Source: an uncultured Oscillospiraceae bacterium (GTDB lineage Bacteria; Bacillota; Clostridia; Oscillospirales; Oscillospiraceae). Taken from it: a DNA stretch of 12,218 nt. Location: positions 1 through 12,218 of the forward strand of contig CAJTLK010000054.1 in NCBI GenBank assembly GCA_910577415.1. The letters run 5' to 3'. The position numbers and the translations under genes were made by a program. The notes under the pieces are model-generated. The model made no database searches and had not been told where the DNA came from. It worked only from the letters and a program-made list of their open reading frames with translations. Position 1 is the first letter of the stretch, and the number at the start of each line of letters is the position of its first letter. Of the stretch, positions 5,233 through 11,419 are shown one piece after another.

Positions 5233-6014
5233 TGCGTACCATTGCCATTATCAACCTCAAGGGCGGCGTCGGAAAGACGGCCACCACCGTCAACGTCGCC
5301 GCCATCCTGGCCAAGGACTACAAGCAACGGGTACTTGTGGTCGACGCCGACAGCCAATGCAACACCACCGAGTTTTTCGGCGGGGCGGATGAGATGAGTT
5401 CCACCCTCGCCGACCTGCTCCGGGAGACCAGGGACGGCGTGAATGACGTCGTGGAAACGTACATCAGTCAGACCTCTTTCCCCGGCATTGACATGATCCC
5501 CGCCGATGACAGCCTGATGGACTTGGATCTCACCAAGGTCGAGACCAACAGCGTGGAGGCTACCGTCCTGCGGGATCTGGTAAGTGTTCTGGAGGAGCAG
5601 GATCGTTACGACTGGTGCCTGGTTGACTGCCCCCCGGCGTTCAATGCCGCCAGTGCCGCCGCGCTGATAGCCGCCGATGAAGTCATTATCCCCATCAAGC
5701 TGGACGCTTTCTCCCTCCGGGGCATGGCTAACATGACCCAGCAGATCTCCAATATGCGGAAAATCAATCCCAATCTCAAGCTGCTTGGCTGCCTGCCCAC
5801 CATGTGGTACACCTCGCCCCAGGTCAAGGAGGCGGAGGAGGCCCTACAAAAAAGCGGCCTGCCGGTCTTTGACCATATCAGGCGCACGGACAAGGTCGAC
5901 GACATGACCTTTGCCCAGGAGCCGTTGATTATCAGCAGTCCCCGGAGCGCCGCAGGGGTGGATTACCGCCGGTTTGTCCGGCGGCTGGTGAAAGGAGGTC
6001 GCAAAAATGGCTGA
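5232..6014 (+). CDS. parA: ParA family partition ATPase
   Basis: The ATG at 5232 overlaps the helicase stop by one base (TAATG), and GGAGGG lies upstream. The 260-residue protein has the deviant Walker A KGGVGKTA (10-17), with the signature lysine before GGVGKT, the Walker A' VVDADSQCNTTEF (37-48), and the Walker B CLVDCPPAF (129-137). There is no N-terminal HTH, so it is a short ParA/Soj-type protein of normal length. In the family the ATP-bound dimer coats nucleoid DNA and is released by ParB to move plasmids or chromosomes to cell halves. The stop of this gene overlaps the start of parB by 8 bases. Some phage ParA-like proteins act in replication rather than partition, so stable maintenance as a plasmid-prophage is suggested but not shown. 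Confidence 0.92.
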   Translation: MRTIAIINLKGGVGKTATTVNVAAILAKDYKQRVLVVDADSQCNTTEFFGGADEMSSTLADLLRETRDGVNDVVETYISQTSFPGIDMIPADDSLMDLDLTKVETNSVEATVLRDLVSVLEEQDRYDWCLVDCPPAFNAASAAALIAADEVIIPIKLDAFSLRGMANMTQQISNMRKINPNLKLLGCLPTMWYTSPQVKEAEEALQKSGLPVFDHIRRTDKVDDMTFAQEPLIISSPRSAAGVDYRRFVRRLVKGGRKNG

Positions 6015-7536
6015 GAAAAAGAAAGGCTTTGACTTGGCTGCTGCCCTGAGTGATGTGTCCAATCTGAACACCGGGGCTGAGGGCCGGGAGCAGATCGCGT
6101 ATATCGACTTCAACCTCCTCCGCAGCGATGACCGCAACTTTTATGCGGTCGACGGCATTGAGGAGCTGGCCGCCAACATCGAGTTTGCCGGGCTCCAACA
6201 GCCCATCAGAGTGCGCCCCGATGACAAGGGCGTGGGCTATGTTATCGTCTCCGGCCACCGCCGCCATGCCGCCCTCCGCAAACTGCTTGAAGACGGAGTG
6301 GATCGGTTTCAGCCGGTGCCCTGCATCGTGGAGCGGGACACCGCCACCGGCGAGACGGCGGCGCTCCTCCAGGAGCTGCGCCTGATCTACGCCAACAGCG
6401 ACACCCGGCGGATGTCCTCCGCCGATCTGGCCAAGCAGGCAGAGCGGGTTGAAATGCTCCTCTACCAACTCAAGGAGGCCGGAGTCGAGTTCCCCGGACG
6501 TATGCGGGATCATGTGGCTGAGGCGTGCAAGCTGTCAGCCTCCAAGCTGGCCCGGCTTAAGGTCATCCGGGAGAAGCTCATCCCGGAGCTGAAAAAATAC
6601 TGGGACACCGGCAAGATGAACGACGCTGTGGCCTACGCCTGCGCCCAACACTCGGCGGAAATGCAGCGGCGGCTCATTGAGGTCAGCAAGGTGGCTGACT
6701 ATTGGCAGAAGCCTACCGAGTGGTACGAGCAGACGGTCACCAATCGGATAGGCTATATGGAAGCCGACGCTTCCCTTGACTGCAAAATGGCTGGTGAGGG
6801 ATGTAAGTGCGACAACCTCAAGCGGATAGAGCGCTGTATCAAAGGCGGTAACTATGGCGACCACTGCCGCACCGGGAGGTGCTGTTCCCGCTGCCCAAAT
6901 CTCACACATTGCAAGTCCGCTTGCCCACACTTAGCCGATGAGATTGCCAAAGCTAAAACCGCGGAAAAATCTCAAAAAGCTAAAGACAAGGCTGCCGCCG
7001 AGGCTGCTGCCCGCCCCGACCTTGAGCGGATCACCGCTCTTTGGCAGCGCTTTGCAAGCGTCCGTCGGGCAGCGGGACTGAGCCTTGATGAGTATGCCAA
7101 GGCAGTTAAACTCTATCTGACCAAAGATGACATCAAGCTGATGGAGGCTATGGATCAAGGCAAAAAAATCACTGCAAATAGTCGGATGATATACCTGCCC
7201 TGTATCACATATCTTTCACAGATTGGCGCCCTTTGCCGGGCTGCCGACGTCCTGGGTGTCTCTCTGGACTACCTCCTCTGCCGGACGGACGATCCCGCCC
7301 CGGCGTCAAGTGCTGACGCCGCCCCGCAGTGGCACACCGGCACCCCGCCCAAGTCTGGGCAATACGTTTGTGAGGTTGCCTCCATAGGCGGATGCGAATA
7401 TGAGGTAGTCCGATGGAACGCCGAGCTTGGGGAGTGGCGGCTGGAAATATGCGGTTACAAAGATTCCGCCAATGCCTCGGTGGAGCGCTGGTTCCCACTC
7501 CCGGCTGACGAAAAGGAGGCGAAGCCGGATGTATAA
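6007..7536 (+). CDS. parB: ParB family partition protein with Cys cluster and C-terminal DUF551-like domain
   Basis: This 509-residue protein starts at ATG 6007 behind AAAGGAGG. Residues 29-130 are the ParB/sulfiredoxin-like nuclease-CTPase domain (ELAANIEFAGLQQPIRVRP, SGHRRHAALRKLL, then LRLIYANSDTRRMSSADLAKQ). Residues 165-215 hold a KorB-type HTH (VAEACKLSASKLARLKVI). A cluster of ten cysteines lies at 259-306, probably a zinc site. A charged helical linker (310-340) leads to a second HTH-like region (344-425, ending LGVSLDYLLCRTD, as in XRE proteins). Residues 441-498 (WHTGTPPKSGQYVCEV...W...W...WFPLP) look like a DUF551-type tail. Usual ParB proteins are about 280-330 residues, so this is a composite. 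It is the partner of ParA; no parS palindrome was recognised. Confidence 0.88.
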   Translation: MAEKKKGFDLAAALSDVSNLNTGAEGREQIAYIDFNLLRSDDRNFYAVDGIEELAANIEFAGLQQPIRVRPDDKGVGYVIVSGHRRHAALRKLLEDGVDRFQPVPCIVERDTATGETAALLQELRLIYANSDTRRMSSADLAKQAERVEMLLYQLKEAGVEFPGRMRDHVAEACKLSASKLARLKVIREKLIPELKKYWDTGKMNDAVAYACAQHSAEMQRRLIEVSKVADYWQKPTEWYEQTVTNRIGYMEADASLDCKMAGEGCKCDNLKRIERCIKGGNYGDHCRTGRCCSRCPNLTHCKSACPHLADEIAKAKTAEKSQKAKDKAAAEAAARPDLERITALWQRFASVRRAAGLSLDEYAKAVKLYLTKDDIKLMEAMDQGKKITANSRMIYLPCITYLSQIGALCRAADVLGVSLDYLLCRTDDPAPASSADAAPQWHTGTPPKSGQYVCEVASIGGCEYEVVRWNAELGEWRLEICGYKDSANASVERWFPLPADEKEAKPDV

Positions 7537-7852
7537 CATTAGACCACGGAGCCGCTATGCGGGAATGACCGTCAAGACCAAGCCCGATGTCGGCAGTGAC
7601 CCATTAAGCCACATCCCGCTTGGAAACCAGGACTTTGAGGTGGAGGACTGGTGGGAGAACGTCTACGGCCTTTCTTGGATGCACTCCAACGGCAACTTTG
7701 CGGCTCTTGCTTATGCAATGCGGACAGGACTACGGCATGGAGCCGTCCCTCTGGATGACAATGTCCTCTATGGCAAAATTATGGGGATGGGGTTCTTGTT
7801 TCACCTTTCGGAACTCTGCTTGCCGGAGGAGGAGACTACAAATGAGCCGTAA
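7529..7852 (+). CDS. Hypothetical phage protein (107 aa)
   Basis: The ATG at 7529 overlaps the end of parB by 8 bases and follows AAAAGGAGG, so the two are translationally coupled. The basic N-terminus (MYNIRPRSRYAGMTVKTK) is followed by an acidic, aromatic stretch (DFEVEDWWENVYGLSWMHSNGN) and a helix (FAALAYAMRTGLRHG), ending LFHLSELCLPEEETTNEP. I do not recognise the family. No membrane segment is evident despite several aromatic residues. Position suggests an early accessory gene of the replication operon. Confidence 0.7.
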   Translation: MYNIRPRSRYAGMTVKTKPDVGSDPLSHIPLGNQDFEVEDWWENVYGLSWMHSNGNFAALAYAMRTGLRHGAVPLDDNVLYGKIMGMGFLFHLSELCLPEEETTNEP

Positions 7853-8294
7853 GCCTGCACTCCAGTGTACCCAGTTCCGCTGCTGGCGCCACGGTGACCG
7901 CCGCTGCTGTGTGGGCTGTCCCGAGCCCTGCGACCACATCTGCTACAACGCACCCGACCGCTGCGGCCTGAGTTCTGAGGGAAAAGCCAGACCCACGCCC
8001 CATAAAGGACGGTTTGCCGAGGAACAGACCGAACTTGCCCGTTTGGCTTCTGATGGAGTAGGCGCATACGAGGCTTCCTGTCGTCTGGGCCTGTCTCGGT
8101 CTAAGGTATATACCTGGTATCGCACCCACGGCTACGAGGTAAACCCCAGAAAGATAGACTACACGGCCCAGATCCGTGAGCTGTATTGCGAGAAACGGCT
8201 GTCCATCTATGCTATCGCCAAAAAGCTGGGCCGGAGCTATGGCGCCATCGCCTACCAAGTCCGCAAAATGGGGCTGATAAAGGAGGACGACTAA
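7842..8294 (+). CDS. Cys-rich zinc-binding-like protein with two C-terminal HTH motifs
   Basis: I chose ATG 7842 (150 residues), behind GGAGGAG, over the much longer upstream frame, which would run through the preceding gene. The N-terminal 41 residues carry nine Cys and two His (CTQFRCWRHGDRRCCVGCPE, then CDHICYNAPDRC), a probable zinc-binding module. Residues 63-98 (TELARLASDGVGAYEASCRLGLSRSKVYTWYRTHG) and 107-146 (YTAQIRELYCEKRLSIYAIAKKLGRSYGAIAYQV) are two helix-turn-helix units, resembling those in recombinase or transposase-like DNA-binding proteins. It probably binds DNA; a catalytic domain is absent. It overlaps its upstream neighbour by 11 bases and touches the next gene by one base. 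Confidence 0.75.
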   Translation: MSRKPALQCTQFRCWRHGDRRCCVGCPEPCDHICYNAPDRCGLSSEGKARPTPHKGRFAEEQTELARLASDGVGAYEASCRLGLSRSKVYTWYRTHGYEVNPRKIDYTAQIRELYCEKRLSIYAIAKKLGRSYGAIAYQVRKMGLIKEDD

Positions 8295-8617
8295 TGCTGA
8301 TTATTTCTCAAGACCGTATGACGGTTGTTAATCTGGATGCTGTCGCACGTTTTGGCGTGTCCGCTATCCCGGTATCCGCCTCGGCCTCGCGGCCAGATTA
8401 TGAATGGGCCATCTTGGCCGACATGAGCCGCCCTGTCAACGGCGCCGTTTTGGGCCGGTATACGAGCAAGGAGCGGGCCATTGATGTGCTGCAAGAAATC
8501 ACCACTGGATACCAGAAGTACATATTCGGTGAGGGCGGGCCTCTTGCCCGCCGAGAGCTCTATGCTCCGCCTTTTGCTTTTGACCCGCCCAAAGTCTACA
8601 CTATGCCGGAGGAATGA
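8294..8617 (+). CDS. Hypothetical phage protein (107 aa)
   Basis: The ATG at 8294 overlaps the previous stop by one base (TAATG), with AAAGGAGGACGA just upstream, so translation is coupled. The protein opens MLIISQDRMTVVNLDAVARF, continues with beta-rich sequence, then LGRYTSKERAIDVLQEITTGYQKYIFG, ending in a Pro-rich tail. The MLIISQD opening followed by a GxYxSxERAxxVLxEI segment recurs, to my memory, in small proteins of clostridial phages and conjugative elements, with no known function. Confidence 0.75.
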   Translation: MLIISQDRMTVVNLDAVARFGVSAIPVSASASRPDYEWAILADMSRPVNGAVLGRYTSKERAIDVLQEITTGYQKYIFGEGGPLARRELYAPPFAFDPPKVYTMPEE

Positions 8618-8620
8618 CAA

Positions 8621-8902
8621 ATGTCTGAGTACATAGACCGGGAGGAGGCCCGATTGGCGCTACTTGACTGTACCGTCATCAATATCCCCGGCTTTGATAG
8701 GCGAGTGATACTACCAAGCGAAGCGCTTAAGCGGTTAAATCTTGTCCCTATTGCAGATGTGGTGCCGGTGCGGCATGAGACGTGGAATGTATGGCGGACA
8801 TGGCGACGTATTCCCGCAGAGTGGTATTGCTCTGGGTGCGGTGGGAGATGTCACTTTAAGCCTGATTTTTGCCCTGCTTGCGGGGCGAAAATGGACGGAT
8901 AA
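8621..8902 (+). CDS. Small zinc-ribbon protein
   Basis: This 93-residue protein starts at ATG 8621 behind GGAGGAATG. The N-terminus MSEYIDREEARLALLDC matches a family of Firmicutes phage proteins that begin with this tyrosine-isoleucine-aspartate-arginine segment. The C-terminus holds CSGCG (about 71-75) and CPACGAKMDG (about 84-93), a four-cysteine zinc ribbon. The role is unknown; such proteins are common accessory genes in phages of this group and are sometimes thought to bind nucleic acids or other proteins. Confidence 0.8.
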   Translation: MSEYIDREEARLALLDCTVINIPGFDRRVILPSEALKRLNLVPIADVVPVRHETWNVWRTWRRIPAEWYCSGCGGRCHFKPDFCPACGAKMDG

Positions 8903-8921
8903 AAAGAGGAGGTGATTATGC

Positions 8922-9068
8922 GTGAAAGATCTTTTGATCGGTATCCTGATCAGCGTGCTCTCCTATTCTCTGGGCTATGGCACGCTCATGCGTAAGGTAA
9001 TCAGCGGCCGGGTGGACATTTCCGGCCGGCGGTACGAGTGCCGGGATGTCGGCCCGGCTGCGAGGTAG
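8922..9068 (+). CDS. Short membrane protein (48 aa)
   Basis: GTG 8922 lies 9 bases after GGAGG (8908-8912) and ends at TAG 9066-9068. The N-terminal residues 3-22 (DLLIGILISVLSYSLGYGTL) form a hydrophobic helix, followed by a basic segment (RKVISGRVDISGRRYECRDV) that should lie in the cytoplasm. The alternative ATG 8918 in another frame gives a 25-residue peptide rich in charged residues and looks spurious. The hydrophobic-helix-then-SGRRYE pattern recalls small membrane proteins between early phage genes. It is too short for usual gene-length filters. Function is unknown. Confidence 0.65.
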   Translation: MKDLLIGILISVLSYSLGYGTLMRKVISGRVDISGRRYECRDVGPAAR

Positions 9069-9072
9069 ATAT

Positions 9073-9333
9073 ATGACGCGTAAACGCTTTGTTAAACTGC
9101 TGATGGCTCGAGGATACAGTCGCAATCGCGCCCAGAGATGGGCCCAGCGCCGACTCGCCAGATTGTCATATGCGCATTACTTTCCTATTGTCGCCAAGCC
9201 GTTCGTTTCGTTTGTCTGTATTTGCCATCAGTGTCACCAATCACTTCATTCCGTTGCGGATTCTTTCAAACGCTTTGCGGCGGCGGTGTCCAATTTGGGC
9301 ACGGCACATCAGGGCGGTGATGCCGATGGCTGA
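9073..9333 (+). CDS. Small basic phage protein (86 aa)
   Basis: ATG 9073 follows GAGGTAG closely. The first 25 residues (TRKRFVKLLMARGYSRNRAQ) are strongly basic and helical and resemble the N-terminus of a recurrent small phage protein family of unknown function. The rest is less regular (SYAHYFPIVAKPF, three Cys/His pairs CICHQCHQ, then SVADSFKRFAAAVSNLG). The end of the gene overlaps the Rep-like gene start by 8 bases. The segment at 9282-9301 repeats the palindrome at 397-416, so the C-terminal part may come from a mobile repeat. Confidence 0.6.
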   Translation: MTRKRFVKLLMARGYSRNRAQRWAQRRLARLSYAHYFPIVAKPFVSFVCICHQCHQSLHSVADSFKRFAAAVSNLGTAHQGGDADG

Positions 9334-10087
9334 TCCTCTCATCTGGCACTGCTGCCGACAACGGGCGTGGCCGCTCACAAAGGAGTGCCGGGCGCTGCGG
9401 CCACGCTTCCGCCCGGGAGAGACGGCCCTCGATCATCGCGCCAAGGCCGAGCTGAAACGCTACCAGCGCAGCGCCGTCAACCGCAAGCAGGTAGACCGGC
9501 TGGAGATCCGGCTGGCGCTCCTTGGCCCCACTGGTACCCATTACACACTGACCTATGAGGATGAGCACCTCCCCGGAGACTTCGGCGGCGTCCGCCGGAG
9601 CCTCCGGGCGTTCCTCTCTCGCGTGGGGCGATGGCGGGACGGCCGGCCGCTCGATTATGCCTACGCCATTGAGGGCCTCCACGGCGACCGCCGCTACCAC
9701 ATCCACTTTGCCTGTCCCTATGCTGACCTCGCTCCCACGGAGATCTCCCGGATTTGGCGGCAGGGCACGGTGGATGATGAGCCGGTGCTCCTGACCCATC
9801 CTGTCAAGGATGTCCAGACCGGGGAGTGGGTGACCGTTTGTGATGGTGGTTATCGGCGCCTCGCTGAGTATTTCAACAAGGAGCCAACGGACGGATTCTT
9901 CATCCCGCTGGGCCGCCATCCCTGGGGCTGTTCCCGGAGCCTCAACGCCAAGGTGCAGCCGCCGGAGATATGGATGGACGCCAGCGGCGCTATTGATATA
10001 CCGCCCAGTGTTCTATGGGCCCGCCGCGGCGGAACAGAAAACGACTTCGGGGCCTATAACTATGCCAGCTGGATCAGTTCCCTATAA
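9326..10087 (+). CDS. HUH-type rolling-circle Rep-like endonuclease
   Basis: I prefer ATG 9326 (253 residues), with AGGGCGG 8 bases upstream, to the in-frame ATG 9320 or the longer open frame from 9170. Three motifs in order fit a single-tyrosine HUH endonuclease: a YTLTYEDEHLP strand (about 73-83, motif I-like), YHIHFACPYAD with the metal-binding His125-x-His127 (motif II), and AEYFNK with Tyr182 and Lys185 as Y-x-x-K (motif III). The family nicks one DNA strand and attaches to its 5' end, initiating rolling-circle replication or transfer. The N-terminus holds Cys and His residues (WHCCRQRAWP). It is unusual to find this beside a DnaB-like helicase and ParAB. I infer nicking activity; the exact family and target are unknown. 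Confidence 0.7.
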   Translation: MADPLIWHCCRQRAWPLTKECRALRPRFRPGETALDHRAKAELKRYQRSAVNRKQVDRLEIRLALLGPTGTHYTLTYEDEHLPGDFGGVRRSLRAFLSRVGRWRDGRPLDYAYAIEGLHGDRRYHIHFACPYADLAPTEISRIWRQGTVDDEPVLLTHPVKDVQTGEWVTVCDGGYRRLAEYFNKEPTDGFFIPLGRHPWGCSRSLNAKVQPPEIWMDASGAIDIPPSVLWARRGGTENDFGAYNYASWISSL

Positions 10088-10091
10088 GGTA

Positions 10092-10110
10092 TATATCTAT
10101 TATAGATATA
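10092..10110. repeat. AT-rich inverted repeat directly after the Rep-like gene
   Basis: TATATCTA (10092-10099) and TAGATATA (10103-10110) are perfect 8-bp arms around a 3-base loop. No T-run follows, so it is a poor terminator. The 103-base gap 10088-10190 otherwise holds no gene. A hairpin adjoining an HUH gene could be a nick site, which is speculative. Confidence 0.5.
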
Positions 10111-10190
10111 CCTGAATTATAGGAACCGCGCGCGTGTTCAATCTTGAAACATAGTGATAAATTAGTCACGTTTTGAAAAGAGGGTTGCAA

Positions 10191-10370
10191 ATGCCAAATG
10201 AACCTGCTAAAATAGTCATCAAGGACGGATGTGCGATCTGTCCAGTCTGTGGAAAGGGCAAGTTGATAAAATTCCTCCGCCCGACCACGGTCATCAAGGA
10301 TCTGTCCGTCAAATGCAAACAGTGCGGGCAGACAACAGTCGTCAATATCAACCCGAGCCTGAGCCCCTGA
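10191..10370 (+). CDS. Small zinc-ribbon (Com/cysteine-rich KTR-like) protein
   Basis: This 59-residue protein starts at ATG 10191 behind AAGAGGG; a TTG at 10173 in frame is the alternative. It holds two CxxC knuckles, CPVCGKGKLIKFLRP and VKCKQCGQTTVVNI, separated by about 25 residues, the layout of Com-like and 'cysteine-rich KTR' proteins. The Mu phage Com protein of this general kind binds an RNA hairpin to control translation; whether this one does is unknown. Its last codons lie in GAGCCTGAGCC repeats, which lead directly into a duplicated hairpin/T-tract array. It follows the Rep-like gene. Confidence 0.7.
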   Translation: MPNEPAKIVIKDGCAICPVCGKGKLIKFLRPTTVIKDLSVKCKQCGQTTVVNINPSLSP

Positions 10371-10467
10371 GCCTGAGCCACACGACCGCGAAACGCGGCC
10401 TTGTTGGTTCGGGCTTTTCTTTTTGCCCGAAAAATACAGCCTGAGCCTGAGCCTTTGAGCCTGAGCC
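10355..10467 (+). repeat. GAGCCTGAGCC direct repeats
   Basis: CCTGAG-based repeats occur as GAGCCTGAGCC at 10355-10365 and 10369-10379, GCCTGAGCCTGAGCC at 10439-10453, and GAGCCTGAGCC at 10457-10467. The first copies overlap the zinc-ribbon gene's stop. Each group directly precedes, and the last copy of each pair forms, the left arm of a hairpin. Confidence 0.8.
10371..10424 (+). terminator. First hairpin with T tract
   Basis: GCCTGAGCCA (10371-10380) pairs with TGGTTCGGGC (10405-10414), with two G-T pairs. An inner CCGCG/CGCGG stem extends it, and TTTTCTTTTT (10415-10424) follows. It terminates the zinc-ribbon gene's transcript, or attenuates it. An alternative hairpin, TTCGGGC (10408-10414) with GCCCGAA (10425-10431), would compete with it. 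Confidence 0.7.
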
Positions 10468-10509
10468 ATACGCCCGCCACCGCGGCCGTCATGGTTCAGG
10501 CTTTTCTTT
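10459..10509 (+). terminator. Second hairpin with T tract (duplicate module)
   Basis: GCCTGAGCCAT (10459-10469) pairs with ATGGTTCAGGC (10491-10501), 11 pairs with one G-T, followed by TTTTCTTTT (10502-10509). It repeats the plan of the first hairpin, and lies just before the HNH gene's ribosome site. Confidence 0.7.
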
Positions 10510-10532
10510 TGCCCGGCTGGAGGTGATAGCCC

Positions 10533-10895
10533 ATGACCGCGCGAAAGGCAAAGGCGTGGCTCCCGGAGCTGGAGGAGCTGATCGCCGCTGGCCGTGAAGA
10601 GGAGTTTTACTCCTGGGGCCAGTGGCGGCGGCTCCGTAAAGACGTGATCGAGAAGCTGGACAACAACGAGTGCCAGCTCTGTAAGGCCAAGGGACGTTTT
10701 CGCCGGGGCAATATCTTGCATCACGTTAAGCACCTGCAAGACCGGCCCGATTTGGCCCTGAGCGTGTGGGATCCTGACACCGGCGAGCGGCAGCTCATCA
10801 CCGTCTGCAAGGACTGTCACGAGGCCCAGCACCCGGAGAGCCTACGGCAATTTCGACCTGCGAAACCGCCTGTAACCGTTGAGCGGTGGGACTGA
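10533..10895 (+). CDS. HNH endonuclease
   Basis: This 120-residue protein starts at ATG 10533 behind GGAGGTGATAG. The HNH fold is clear: CQLCKAKGRFRRGNILHHV (Cys47, Cys50, His63, His64), then LITVCKDCHEAQHPE (Cys92, Cys95, His96, His100), a zinc-coordinated HNH with the usual CxxC pairs. The N-terminal helix (YSWGQWRRLRKDVIEK) is typical of phage HNH proteins upstream of terminases. In cos-type phages such proteins work with the terminase in cos cleavage and packaging. The placement directly before a non-coding gap and TerS fits this role. Confidence 0.88.
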   Translation: MTARKAKAWLPELEELIAAGREEEFYSWGQWRRLRKDVIEKLDNNECQLCKAKGRFRRGNILHHVKHLQDRPDLALSVWDPDTGERQLITVCKDCHEAQHPESLRQFRPAKPPVTVERWD

Positions 10896-11083
10896 CACAC
10901 CCCCCGTCAGAAAAAACGGCCTCGCTCGCTTCTTCGCCAATCGGCTGGGTCCAGGACAAAACCGCGGCGTCGGGCCCGCGCGGCGCCGGGCGTGCGCGGC
11001 TGGATTGAATTTACGCATGCATACGCGAGGCGTCCGTCATCTATCCGGCAGAAAAAGCGCTGCCGATGTGGGAGGTGTGCAAG
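10896..11083 (+). other. Probable cos (packaging) region
   Basis: The 188-base gap between HNH and TerS holds no convincing gene. It starts with a C run (ACACCCCCCGTC near 10897-10908), then an A run and a CCGT/ACGG inverted repeat, and then very GC-rich sequence (10960-11005) with overlapping CGCG/GCGC palindromes. HNH-cos-TerS-TerL is the common order in gram-positive cos phages. The cut position cannot be read from the sequence. Confidence 0.45.
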
Positions 11084-11419
11084 ATGGCGAAAAGCGGAAA
11101 GGCCCCAAAAAATTGGCGGGCGTCCAAAGAGTTCAAAAGCCTCCGGGATGAGCTGCAACGCTCTATGGGCGGCAAGGATAAGCTGGACGCCGTCACCGCC
11201 GCCCGCATCGATGAGTACATGGACTTCTGGGTAATCCGCCACCAGCTGCAGGACGACATCACCGCCCGCGGCCTCTACGTCCAGGACGAACGGGGGCGGA
11301 CGATGGAAAACCGGAGCGTGAGCCTAAGTATCCAGGCATCTCGCCAGATGTCGGCCATCGCCGCAGCTCTCGGCTTGGTGATCGGCGCGGAGCGGAAGCT
11401 GGAGGATGACGAACTGTGA
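11084..11419 (+). CDS. Phage terminase small subunit, P27 family
   Basis: I chose ATG 11084 (111 residues), with GGGAGGTG about 8 bases upstream, over the in-frame ATG 11066. The protein is helical, with a basic start (MAKSGKAPKNWRASKEFKSLRDEL), a central helical region (RIDEYMDFWVIRHQLQDDI), then GLYVQDERGRTMENRSVSLSIQASRQMSAIAAALGL, the pattern of the P27/Phage_terminase small-subunit family. It recognises the packaging site and loads the large subunit; cos lies directly upstream. Its stop overlaps the TerL start by 4 bases. Confidence 0.85.
   Translation: MAKSGKAPKNWRASKEFKSLRDELQRSMGGKDKLDAVTAARIDEYMDFWVIRHQLQDDITARGLYVQDERGRTMENRSVSLSIQASRQMSAIAAALGLVIGAERKLEDDEL

Noticed and set aside
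7620..7841. Long upstream extension of the Cys-rich HTH protein
   Set aside because: It runs through the gene at 7529-7852 in another frame; ATG 7842 has its own ribosome site.
9170..9325. Upstream extension of the Rep-like reading frame
   Set aside because: It overlaps the small gene 9073-9333, reads as low-quality serine/arginine-rich sequence, and has no ribosome site; ATG 9326 fits better.
10074..10832. 252-codon minus-strand open frame
   Set aside because: It spans the hairpins, the zinc-ribbon gene and the HNH gene in antisense; no domain is recognisable.
10879..11151. Plus-strand open frame across the HNH-TerS gap
   Set aside because: It has very high Arg/Gly content, overlaps TerS in another frame, and no ribosome site is evident; the gap is better read as cos.
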